Assembly: GCA_013003145.1 (NCBI GenBank)
Contig: JABDLH010000106.1
Span: forward strand, 1 to 8,003
Source: Flavobacteriaceae bacterium
GTDB taxonomy: Bacteria; Bacteroidota; Bacteroidia; Flavobacteriales; Flavobacteriaceae
Direction: 5' to 3'
Length of the DNA: 8,003 nt
Shown here: piece after piece, positions 1 through 7,374 of the stretch
Layout of the letters: each line of letters begins with the position of its first letter
Numbering within the stretch: the stretch's first letter is position 1
Notes under the pieces: model-generated
What the model was told of the DNA's origin: nothing
Seen by the model: the letters and a program-made list of their open reading frames with translations, nothing else
The model's database searches: none
Program-made: the position numbers and the translations under genes

Positions 1-366
1 CTGGTAAAATCTGAGGCAGTATCCTGGTACCGGATTTATGAAATGTTCAAATTCCAGTCCTTCCACATGTACGGCATTATATTTTCTGCTGTCATCCTTG
101 GAGCTATTGCGGTTGCCTTGATCAAAAAATATAAAATGCGCAGCATTGAAGGCAAAGACATTCAACTTTCGCCAAAAGACCGGTCTGTTTCCCGCTACCT
201 CATCGGAGGTTCTATCTTTGGTCTGGGTTGGGCGTTGGCCGGTGCATGCCCCGGTCCTATGTATATCCTCCTGGGTACCGGCGTCACTACCATGCTGATC
301 GTTATTGCGGGGGCCGTACTTGGTACTTTCGTATACGGTGTTTTAAGGAGCAGGCTTCCACATTAA
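1..366 (+). CDS. YeeE/YedE-type sulfur transport membrane protein, C-terminal part (5' end outside window)
   Basis: The reading frame is open from base 1, so the Met at base 43 is internal and the true start lies upstream of the window; 121 residues are visible. The visible part starts LVKSEAVSWYRIYEMFKFQS and has three hydrophobic segments: about bases 67-125, 190-280 and 280-350. The middle one carries GWALAGACPGP, with its cysteine codon at 247-249. This small-residue-rich GxCPGP signature is typical of the YeeE/YedE (TsuA-like) family, whose studied members take up thiosulfate through membrane cysteines. In Bacteroidota the family is often split into two half-length genes, and this looks like the second half. 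The charged loop between the first two segments should face the cytoplasm (inference). It has no evident link to glucan use. Its stop codon overlaps that of the convergent GH16 gene. Family assignment is fairly secure; the substrate is inferred. Confidence 0.82.
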   Translation: MVKSEAVSWYRIYEMFKFQSFHMYGIIFSAVILGAIAVALIKKYKMRSIEGKDIQLSPKDRSVSRYLIGGSIFGLGWALAGACPGPMYILLGTGVTTMLIVIAGAVLGTFVYGVLRSRLPH

Positions 367-1118
367 GGCTGGTAAACACGGATATAATCAATTATAAATT
401 CCTGGGGAAAGATGTTGTCATCTATTTCCGGGCCACCAAAATTCCCGCCGACTGCTACATTAAGTAGTAGGTAAAATGGCTGATCAAAGGGCCACACTTC
501 TTGTGTGCGCTCTTTGGGTTTAAAGGTGTAGACCGATTTGCCATCTACGAAGAACTCGATCTTCTCCGCATTCCAATCTGCTGCGTAAGTATGGAAACCT
601 TGCTCTATACCTTCTATTTTGGTTTTACGGGTATTGATGGTGTTTCCATGGCTGTCCTGGGTATGAAGTGACGTAAAGACGATCCCGGGTTCTTTTCCGA
701 TGTACTCCAGGATGTCTATTTCCCCGCTTAGGGGCCATCCTACCTCGTCGATATTTGATCCAAGCATCCAGAAGGCAGGCCAGACACCTTTTCCGGTAGG
801 AATCTTTGCACGTGCTTCTACCCTACCGTATTGAAAATCGAATTTATCCTTGGTGGTGATCCGTGTAGATGTATATATACTATCTTCTTTGCGAACTGTA
901 ATATACAATTTCCCGTCTCTCAGCTCATGGTTGTTCCGGGTATAGATCTGGGGTTCGTTATTCCCCCATCCACAGAGTTCCGGGCAGCCATCACCGAGCG
1001 CGAACGTCCACTTGGATTCATCCAGTACCTCACCATCAAAGTTTTCCTCCCAGACCAGGGTATCTCTCTCACCACCCTTGCAGGCGACGAAAAGGAATAT
1101 TAATATCAAATACCGCAT
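363..1118 (-). CDS. GH16 endo-beta-glucanase (laminarinase-like), compact lipoprotein
   Basis: This 251-residue protein is probably an endo-1,3-beta-glucanase or 1,3-1,4-beta-glucanase. The N-terminus MRYLILIFLFVAC is a short lipoprotein signal peptide with Cys13 as the lipidated residue; the -3 position is Phe, slightly off consensus. The rest is a single GH16 catalytic domain, about residues 20-250, with no accessory module. The active site is GEIDILEYIG: E133 nucleophile, D135, E138 acid/base, the ExDxxE (beta-bulge) form found in laminarinases. W113 and W117 in GVWPAFWMLG and the closing IDYIRVYQP are also family hallmarks. A CxxxC pair (C45, C49) precedes the conserved GWGNNE and could form a disulfide; the larger GH16 in this cluster lacks it. 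The start lies only 5 bases after the GH3 stop with no clear Shine-Dalgarno, suggesting translational coupling. It is the last gene of the cluster. Family is secure; exact linkage specificity is inferred. Confidence 0.93.
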   Translation of the reverse strand: MRYLILIFLFVACKGGERDTLVWEENFDGEVLDESKWTFALGDGCPELCGWGNNEPQIYTRNNHELRDGKLYITVRKEDSIYTSTRITTKDKFDFQYGRVEARAKIPTGKGVWPAFWMLGSNIDEVGWPLSGEIDILEYIGKEPGIVFTSLHTQDSHGNTINTRKTKIEGIEQGFHTYAADWNAEKIEFFVDGKSVYTFKPKERTQEVWPFDQPFYLLLNVAVGGNFGGPEIDDNIFPQEFIIDYIRVYQP

Positions 1119-1123
1119 AAATT

Positions 1124-3403
1124 TTAGTTGTAAGTAAATCCTGTTTCCATAGAAGCATTAGAACTACCCCCGATAAAAATTTTAAAATCTCCGGGTTCCG
1201 CCTCCCATTTCTCATTAGCAGTGTAATAGCTGATCAGTTCCTTATCCACGGTAAAACTCACGGTCTTGGATTCGCCGGGTTCCAGCGTCACCAATTCAAA
1301 TCCTTTTAGTTCGCGGACCGGCCTGGTTACGCTGCCAAAAAGATCCCTGATATACATCTGGGTCACCTCGGTACCGGCATAGGACCCGGTATTTTTCAAG
1401 GTAAATGTCACGGTAATCGATTCATCCCCTGAGAAGGAGTTATTACTCAACTTCAGATCGCTGTATTCAAAATCCGTATAACTGAGGCCGTAACCAAATT
1501 CATAAAGAGGGTCATTGCTTTCATCGATATAATGTGACCAGAACACCAGGTCAGGAGCCGGGATGGTAGGCCTTCCTGTATTCTTATAGTTATAATAAAT
1601 CGGAACCTGCCCTACGCTGCGTGGAAAAGTCATCGGTAATTTTCCGCTCGGGTTATGCTCGCCGTACAGTACTTCTGCTATAGCGTTCCCGCTTTGTGTA
1701 CCTAAATGCCATACTTCCAGTATAGATGGCACATTTTCTGCCGCCCAGTTAATGGTCAGTGGCCTACCATTCATCAAGAGTAATACGATATTCTTATTGA
1801 CTTTATAAACTGCTTCTAATAATTCTTGCTGCAGCCCGGGCAGATCAAGGCTGGCCCTGCTTCGGCCCTCGCCTGACTGGAATCCATGTCCTCCCAGAAC
1901 CATCAGCACAACATCTTTTCCTTTGGCTGCTTCTACAGCCTCTTCAATTCCTGTCCGGTTTGAAGTATTGATCTTGGTCTCTTTGATAAAGCTGGCTTCC
2001 TCGGTAATCAGGTCCACCCCTTTGGCATAGGTGATCTCGTTACCCTTGTAAGCTTCCAATCCTTCAAGAACTGATACCGCGGTATTGGCATCTGCAGCCA
2101 ATCGCCAGCTGCCCAATGGGCTATCCTTATCCGCAGCCAACGGCCCGATCAGAGCGATCTTTATACCCGATTTCTCCAGCGGTAGTAAATCTGTTTCGTT
2201 CTTTAGAAGTACGATCGATTTTTTAGCCATATCCAGGACCAGGTCCTGGTTCTTCTGGCTACCGATCACTTCTTCTTCCCTTTCCGGGTCACAATAGCGA
2301 TAGGGATCGTCCATCAGTCCCAACTCATATTTCACCCGGAGAATACGCCTTACCGAGTCATCGATCAGAGCTTCATCCACCTTACCTTCGTCAACCAGGT
2401 CTTGCAGGTGTTTTACATAGAGGTAAGATTCCATATCCATATCAGAACCCGCATTGGCTGCGAGCATCGCTGCGTGTTTTCCATCTTTGGCATAACCATG
2501 ACTGATCATTTCGCTTATGGAACCCCAGTCGGACACTACAAAGCCTTCGTAGCCCCAGTCTTGTTTCAATACCTCGCGTTGCAGGAACCTATTCCCTGTT
2601 GCGGGAATACCATTCAATTCGTTAAAGGCATTCATAAAAGTCTTAACATCCGCTTCAATAGTAGCCTTAAATGGTGGAAAAATAACGTTGTGCAGGGTAG
2701 AAGTACCGACATCCACGGTATTATAGTCACGACCTGCTTCTGAAAAACCATAACCCGCAAAATGTTTGGCACAGGCAGCTACAGTATTTACTGCAGAGAG
2801 ATCATCTCCCTGGAAACCTTTTACCCGGGCATATCCTACCTTGGCACCCAGGAAAGGATCTTCACCGGCGCCTTCCATCACTCTTCCCCAGCGCGCATCC
2901 CTGGAAATATCAACCATGGGTGCAAAGGTCCAGTTGATACCGCTAGCTGCGGCTTCTTCAGCTGCAACCCCTGCCGATTTCCGTATCGCATCCAGGTCCC
3001 AGCTCGCTGCTTCTGCCAATGGTATCGGGCTGATGGTTTTATATCCATGAATCACATCAAAGGCGATAATAAGCGGAATTCCCAGCCGGGTTTCCTCCAC
3101 TGCGATCTTCTGAACTTTCCGCACTTCTTCCGTACCCTGCACATTGAGCATAGAGCCTACCATCCCGGAACGCAAGTGTTCGTATTTCTTGGCCGCATCT
3201 CCTTCATCCGGGGTCGGACCAGTAACATCCCAGAACCCATTATATTGGTTCATCTGTCCTACCTTCTCTGCAAGGGTCATCAGCCCAAGCAGCGAATCGA
3301 CTTTTCGTTCAATTTCGTCAGATTTTGCAGCTACATCCTGTGCATACGTGAAGTCGGCTCCAATTAAAATCACCAGGAGCCATAAGAAAACTAAATTTTT
3401 CAT
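1124..3403 (-). CDS. GH3 beta-glucosidase (BglX-like), secreted
   Basis: The 759-residue protein is a full-length three-domain GH3 enzyme expected to release glucose from the non-reducing end of beta-glucan oligosaccharides. A cleavable signal peptide (about residues 1-21, ending TYAQ) has no lipobox cysteine, so the enzyme is probably periplasmic. The TIM-barrel domain (about 30-365) holds the DISRDARWGR motif, the substrate-binding KHF (213-215) and GFVVSDWGS with the nucleophile D292. E298 aligns with the acid/base reported for E. coli BglX, and E512 in SGEGRSR of the second domain (about 390-600) is the other usual candidate. A fibronectin III-like domain closes the protein (about 660-750). 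The gene follows an intrinsic terminator and a 144-base gap, and is followed 5 bases later by a GH16 gene. No Shine-Dalgarno is visible; the start is set by the signal peptide. Family is secure; preference for beta-1,3-linked substrates is inferred from context. Confidence 0.94.
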   Translation of the reverse strand: MKNLVFLWLLVILIGADFTYAQDVAAKSDEIERKVDSLLGLMTLAEKVGQMNQYNGFWDVTGPTPDEGDAAKKYEHLRSGMVGSMLNVQGTEEVRKVQKIAVEETRLGIPLIIAFDVIHGYKTISPIPLAEAASWDLDAIRKSAGVAAEEAAASGINWTFAPMVDISRDARWGRVMEGAGEDPFLGAKVGYARVKGFQGDDLSAVNTVAACAKHFAGYGFSEAGRDYNTVDVGTSTLHNVIFPPFKATIEADVKTFMNAFNELNGIPATGNRFLQREVLKQDWGYEGFVVSDWGSISEMISHGYAKDGKHAAMLAANAGSDMDMESYLYVKHLQDLVDEGKVDEALIDDSVRRILRVKYELGLMDDPYRYCDPEREEEVIGSQKNQDLVLDMAKKSIVLLKNETDLLPLEKSGIKIALIGPLAADKDSPLGSWRLAADANTAVSVLEGLEAYKGNEITYAKGVDLITEEASFIKETKINTSNRTGIEEAVEAAKGKDVVLMVLGGHGFQSGEGRSRASLDLPGLQQELLEAVYKVNKNIVLLLMNGRPLTINWAAENVPSILEVWHLGTQSGNAIAEVLYGEHNPSGKLPMTFPRSVGQVPIYYNYKNTGRPTIPAPDLVFWSHYIDESNDPLYEFGYGLSYTDFEYSDLKLSNNSFSGDESITVTFTLKNTGSYAGTEVTQMYIRDLFGSVTRPVRELKGFELVTLEPGESKTVSFTVDKELISYYTANEKWEAEPGDFKIFIGGSSNASMETGFTYN

Positions 3404-3489
3404 TTCGAGATGTTTAGACTTTAATATTCTAAAATAATCATTCCCTCGTTAATAAGCCTTCCTGATTGGCCTTCCCGGGTGTAATCAAT

Positions 3490-3521
3490 AAAAAAGGCCG
3501 GTTCGAGGGCCGACCTTTTTT
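3490..3521 (-). terminator. Intrinsic terminator after the PKD-GH16 gene, inside the PUL
   Basis: On the minus strand this reads as an 11-bp stem (AAAAAGGTCGG with CCGGCCTTTTT) around an 8-base loop, ending in a run of six T. One internal pair is a G-U wobble in minus-strand RNA. In plus-strand RNA the same position is a C-A mismatch, so the hairpin is stronger in the direction of the PUL. It begins 26 bases past the stop of the 545-residue GH16 gene and lies about 86 bases before the GH3 start. Confidence 0.8.
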
Positions 3522-3547
3522 CCGAATAAATAACCAAATCAAATATC

Positions 3548-5185
3548 TTATTGGTACACCCTGATATAATCCACCTCCATGGTCGAGGAAGTGAATGCAG
3601 GATCGATAGCTCCTCCGAAATTGCCACCCATAGCCACATTCATTATAAAGAAGAAATCTTTATTGAATGGCAATGAGGTATTATTGGTTAAGGTACCATA
3701 AACGTTTCCGTCAATGCTAAATGTTATTTCATCTGCGCTCCACTCAATTCCATAGACGTGGAACTCATCGGAAGCCGTTGGGTTGGTAGTGGATACGGTA
3801 CGTGCATTACCCGCAAAGTTATTGGGGTCATGGGTAGAGCCAAAGATGGTATTCTGCTGATTACCTACGTGCTCCATTATGTCTATCTCTCCCGCTGCCG
3901 GCCAGGTATTGGTCTCAAAATCTGCTCCAAGGGTCCATAATGCGGGCCAGGTACCACCTCCGCTGGGCAATTTTGCACTGATCTCTACCTTCCCGTATTG
4001 GAATTCATATTTCTGGTAAGACTGTATCCTTGCAGAGGTATATTCACTTCCCATAAAGCTCTCCGCTTGTGCAGTGATCTTCAGGACGCCATTTTCTACA
4101 ATGATGTTTTCAGGGCGATCTGTATAATACTGGGATTCATTATTACCCCAGCCATTATCCCCGGTGCCCAGGTCATAGTTCCAGACCGAAGGATCCGGTG
4201 CACCATCCACATCAAATTCATCTGAAAAAACAAGGGTGTCAAAATTATTGTCTCCACCGTTCCCCCCATTCCCGGCATCAGGATCAAAATCCTCCGGCAC
4301 AAAGGTGTGGTACCAGTACAAGGGATCGTCCCCGTTAAAAGGCTGACTCGTTCCTCTTACACTCAGTTTGTTTTCAGATAGTTCCATGATCTCATACTGT
4401 CCTGGGATCACGGCAAAGTAACTCAGGAAACTGTCTCCGATATCCAAAATCCTCGTCCCATCACCATTATCGATGATGACAAAACTATTGGTAAAATTAG
4501 CCTGGTCCGTAATATCCCTGCACTCATCATTGAATTGCTGCGGGGTGGCATCCGGGAAGAAACGGTTAATCTCTGTCCAGTTTATAAAGGTCAGGTTATC
4601 TGTACCTGCCTCCAGACTATACGAATAGTTGTCATTCTCATCATAACTGAAAACCAATACATCATCATATAAACATGGGTTTAACTGGTCCGGGCTGGCA
4701 CTGAAGAACTCGGGGAAATTATTGGTCAAAGGTCCTACCCCAAAATGTCCCGCTTCGCTTTTATTCCAAACCCATCGCTTAGTTCCTTCGCCTGCGATCA
4801 TCTGCAGGGTTTCCTCATCGATAAAGAGACGAACATCCAGGTCTACGCGAATGGTAGTACTGGAGGAAATACCCCCAGTTCCATATGCTACTACCGTAAT
4901 AGGCTGAACATACTGGCCGGATCTTGTATACCTGAAAGATGCACTATCCCCCGGATTCAGAATCACCGGGTCTGCACCCGGATTAAAGAACACCTGGAAG
5001 GTGAGCACGTTTTCAGCGCTGGGGGTCACCGTGACATTACCAGACTGATCCTGTGCTACCGATGTATCCACAGAGAGGTTAGAAGGTGCTTTAATCGGCT
5101 GAAGTTCCGGGATGTCTTCCTGGCAGGAAAACAGTATAAAACACATTCCCATCAACCAACTGTATTTTTTGAGTTTCGCTATCAT
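3548..5185 (-). CDS. PKD-containing GH16 endo-beta-glucanase (laminarinase-like) lipoprotein
   Basis: This 545-residue modular protein should cut beta-1,3-glucan internally at the cell surface. It has a lipoprotein signal peptide (ILFSC, Cys21) followed at once by acidic residues (QED), as in surface-export signals of Bacteroidota lipoproteins. Residues about 32-117 form a PKD-like beta-sandwich resembling that of the upstream neighbour. Residues about 120-297 form a domain I cannot assign, rich in Trp, Tyr and Phe and with two cysteines (C171, C222). A Gly/Asn/Asp-rich linker (about 301-314) leads to the GH16 domain (about 316-545). The active site is GEIDIMEHVG: E433 nucleophile, D435, E438 acid/base, the ExDxxE form. 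GWGNNE, TWPALWTLG and the terminal VDYIRVYQ support the family. It starts 11 bases after the upstream stop, with a weak AAGG before the ATG. GH16 identity is secure; the middle domain is probably glycan binding, which is inference. Confidence 0.94.
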   Translation of the reverse strand: MIAKLKKYSWLMGMCFILFSCQEDIPELQPIKAPSNLSVDTSVAQDQSGNVTVTPSAENVLTFQVFFNPGADPVILNPGDSASFRYTRSGQYVQPITVVAYGTGGISSSTTIRVDLDVRLFIDEETLQMIAGEGTKRWVWNKSEAGHFGVGPLTNNFPEFFSASPDQLNPCLYDDVLVFSYDENDNYSYSLEAGTDNLTFINWTEINRFFPDATPQQFNDECRDITDQANFTNSFVIIDNGDGTRILDIGDSFLSYFAVIPGQYEIMELSENKLSVRGTSQPFNGDDPLYWYHTFVPEDFDPDAGNGGNGGDNNFDTLVFSDEFDVDGAPDPSVWNYDLGTGDNGWGNNESQYYTDRPENIIVENGVLKITAQAESFMGSEYTSARIQSYQKYEFQYGKVEISAKLPSGGGTWPALWTLGADFETNTWPAAGEIDIMEHVGNQQNTIFGSTHDPNNFAGNARTVSTTNPTASDEFHVYGIEWSADEITFSIDGNVYGTLTNNTSLPFNKDFFFIMNVAMGGNFGGAIDPAFTSSTMEVDYIRVYQ

Positions 5186-5196
5186 AGCCTTGCTTT

Positions 5197-7353
5197 TTAT
5201 TGTTGAGTGATGTCATCCATGTAAAAAGTACCTGCTGTTGTACCCGGACCGTCTACAAATATGACCATAGTTCCATATTGCCCCGTGGGTACGAATGGTT
5301 CTCCGACACCTTGATTTCCGTCGATAAAACTTTTTACAGCATCATTAGCGAAGTCGAAGGTGAGCACTTCCCAGCCGGTTCCGCCGTGATTAGCAGTTAC
5401 CTCGTTCTCACGCTCCCCGTTAATGCCTCCTTCAAACTTTAGCAGTACCGGCACGGGGGTATTGGCCCAGAACAGTATGCTGATGGTTTTATTACTACCG
5501 CTGAAATCTACAGGGGTATCTAAGTTAAATGCTCCACCTTCCCAGTTCACACCGGCATTAGTGATAGCACCCACTTTAGATGCAACAGCGTTTGCTCCTG
5601 ACAGGTCAGGGTTATCCACGACCTCGTAACTGGCTCCATTGAAGGTTCCAAAGTCATAGTTGACCAGGGCCGAGTCAAAACTGATCGGCAATCCCAAAGG
5701 TTCTGAAGGAATGATCTGTGTGATATCATCCATATAGAATGTTCCTGCAGTAGTTCCTGGGCCGTCCACAAATAGTACTACAGTAGAGTACTGACCTGTC
5801 GGCACAAAGGGTTCACCAACTCCCTGCGAACCATCGATAAAACTCTTGGTCGCATCTGTGGCGAAATTGAACCTCAGCACTTCCCAACCGGTTCCACCGT
5901 GGGTAGCTACCACTTCATTTTCAAGTTCACCATTAACGCCTCCCTCAAATTTGAGAAGTACTGGGACCGATACATTAGACCAGAAGTTGATGGTGATCAT
6001 TTTATCTTCACCGCTGAAATCTACCGGGTTCCCCATGTTAAATGCTCCACCTTCCCAGTTTACCCCTGCATTGTTGATGGCTCCAACTTTAGACGCTACT
6101 GTATTAGTTCCTGAGAGGTCCGGGTTATCAACTACCTCATATGATGCGCCGTTAAAAGTTCCGAAGGCATATTCTACCATGGGGTCATCAAAAGTAATTG
6201 GTAATTCGAGCGCTGCAGTGGCCAGGGCTTCCTGCTCAATATCATCGATATAGAATGTACCGGCTGTTGTCCCGGGGCCATCAATAAAGATAACCATAGT
6301 CGCATACTGCCCGGTAGGTACAAATGGTTCACCCACTCCTTGCGATCCGTCTATAAAGCTTTTTACCGCATCATTGGCAAAATCAAAGGTCAGTATTTCC
6401 CACCCGGATCCTCCATGGCTTGCAGTAACTTCGTTTTGTCGTTCATCGTTAACTCCTCCTTCAAATTTCAAAAGAACCGGAACTGCAACATCAGACCAGA
6501 ACTTCATGCTGATCGTCTTATTATCTCCACTGAAATCAACGGGAGTGCCCAGGTTAAAAGCACCACCCTCAAAATTATTTCCTGAGTTAGTGATTGCTCC
6601 AACATTGGTCGCTTCGGTATTGGCTCCGGATAAGTCCGGGTTCGCTACCACTTCAAAGGAGGCGCCATTAAATGTTCCGAAGGCATAATTCACGGCCGGG
6701 TCATCAAATGTTATAGGTAAAGAGATAGGATTATCAGCTCCTGTGATCTCCACGTCTTCGGTTACCTCCACTGTGGTGGCACTTGCCCCACGTGCGACCA
6801 CCCTGACAGGGTAAGTACCTGCTTCGGCATATACATGTGTTGCAGTCTCCCCGGCCATAATTGTAGTTGGCTCTTCGTTTTCCGTGTCCCCATAATAAAT
6901 ATCAAACACCGTTGCATTGTCCGCTGTGGGCATTAGACTGATCTCGAATGGATTCGTCTCAGATACCGAGATATTGGCAGCCAGGTTAGAGGGTGCCGTA
7001 AAGGTGATATTGACAATCCTGCTCAACTCACTGGTCAACCCGCTTGGTCCTACAGCAACTATTCTCAGTGTAAATTCACCTTCGCCGTAGACATGGGTAA
7101 CGGTTTCCCCGGGGGCCGTTTCTTCCGGTGTCTCGTTTACAACATCGCCCCAATAAATTCTGAATACGGAAGCACCGGCCGCTGTTGGAGTTACAGTCAC
7201 CGTACCTGAATCATCCTGTGCTACATCAAAACTGGCTTCGACATTGGTCGGCGCCGATACATCTTGTAAAGCATAGGATACCTCTTCTTGTGTACATGCA
7301 TTAAACAGGTTCACAACCAGGAATAATGCGATTAATTGCTTTATACTTTTCAT
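5197..7353 (-). CDS. SusE-position surface glycan-binding lipoprotein with two PKD-like domains and three tandem modules
   Basis: The 718-residue protein probably holds beta-glucan at the cell surface for the SusC/SusD importer. No catalytic motif is visible. A lipoprotein signal peptide ends FNAC (Cys20) and is followed by TQEE, an acidic stretch fitting surface export. Two PKD-like domains follow (about 33-116 and 120-204), each with a YWGD or YYGD segment and a HVYxEGxF/AGTY-like strand. Three modules of about 163 residues then fill the protein: 212-374, 384-546 and 555-718. Each runs from LPI(T/S)FD to a closing DDI(E/T)Q and contains NPDLSG, EGGAFN, PVDFSG, VPVLLKFEGG, HGG(S/T)GWE and GEPFVPTGQY. 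The all-beta, aromatic-bearing pattern suggests carbohydrate-binding beta-sandwiches. The gene lies 21 bases after susD and 11 before the GH16 gene, so all three are very likely co-transcribed. Function is inferred from position and architecture; the modules do not match any family I can name with certainty. Confidence 0.87.
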   Translation of the reverse strand: MKSIKQLIALFLVVNLFNACTQEEVSYALQDVSAPTNVEASFDVAQDDSGTVTVTPTAAGASVFRIYWGDVVNETPEETAPGETVTHVYGEGEFTLRIVAVGPSGLTSELSRIVNITFTAPSNLAANISVSETNPFEISLMPTADNATVFDIYYGDTENEEPTTIMAGETATHVYAEAGTYPVRVVARGASATTVEVTEDVEITGADNPISLPITFDDPAVNYAFGTFNGASFEVVANPDLSGANTEATNVGAITNSGNNFEGGAFNLGTPVDFSGDNKTISMKFWSDVAVPVLLKFEGGVNDERQNEVTASHGGSGWEILTFDFANDAVKSFIDGSQGVGEPFVPTGQYATMVIFIDGPGTTAGTFYIDDIEQEALATAALELPITFDDPMVEYAFGTFNGASYEVVDNPDLSGTNTVASKVGAINNAGVNWEGGAFNMGNPVDFSGEDKMITINFWSNVSVPVLLKFEGGVNGELENEVVATHGGTGWEVLRFNFATDATKSFIDGSQGVGEPFVPTGQYSTVVLFVDGPGTTAGTFYMDDITQIIPSEPLGLPISFDSALVNYDFGTFNGASYEVVDNPDLSGANAVASKVGAITNAGVNWEGGAFNLDTPVDFSGSNKTISILFWANTPVPVLLKFEGGINGERENEVTANHGGTGWEVLTFDFANDAVKSFIDGNQGVGEPFVPTGQYGTMVIFVDGPGTTAGTFYMDDITQQ
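5200..5691 (-). repeat. Third tandem module of the glycan-binding lipoprotein
   Basis: Encodes residues 555-718, the C-terminal copy, which ends the protein. By eye it matches the second copy at about four residues in five. It carries the Trp form of the EGGAFN segment (W604) and shares PVLLKFEGG, GTGWEVL and DGPGTTAGTFYMDDITQ. Confidence 0.9.
5716..6204 (-). repeat. Second tandem module of the glycan-binding lipoprotein
   Basis: Encodes residues 384-546. It has the same block order as the other two copies, with Trp at the EGGAFN segment (W433) and GTGWEVL. It is separated from its neighbours by short linkers of about 8-9 residues. Confidence 0.9.
6232..6720 (-). repeat. First tandem module of the glycan-binding lipoprotein
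   Basis: Encodes residues 212-374, directly after the second PKD-like domain. It is the most divergent copy in the first half: NNFEGGAFN has Phe261 where the other copies have Trp, and TNVGAITNSG replaces SKVGAI(N/T)NAG. The second half (PVLLKFEGG to DGPGTTAGTFY) is nearly unchanged. Confidence 0.9.
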
Positions 7354-7374
7354 CTGTTCAAAATTTATTATCTG

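Noticed and set aside
43..366. A complete 107-residue membrane protein starting at base 43
   Set aside because: The frame is open to base 1 and the preceding residues (LVKSEAVSWYRIYE) fit the family, so the Met is internal and the gene is cut by the edge.
338..379. Possible bidirectional terminator at the convergent gene junction
   Set aside because: Only six bases pair (GTGTTT with AAACAC) around a long loop and there is no following T run.
2762..3367. Open frame of 201 codons on the plus strand opposite the GH3 gene
   Set aside because: It lies wholly antisense to conserved GH3 catalytic sequence, its translation resembles no family and is rich in Cys, His and Arg as expected from a shadow frame.
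3429..3436. Possible minus-strand -7 promoter element (TATTTTAG) for the GH3 gene
   Set aside because: It differs at one position from the Bacteroidota TAnnTTTG pattern and no -33 TTTG lies at the right distance; the region is AT-rich, so chance is likely.
5200..6688. Recurring plus-strand open frames (80-135 codons) opposite the tandem modules
   Set aside because: They recur only because the coding strand repeats three times; their translations are complements of the module blocks and show no independent gene signals.
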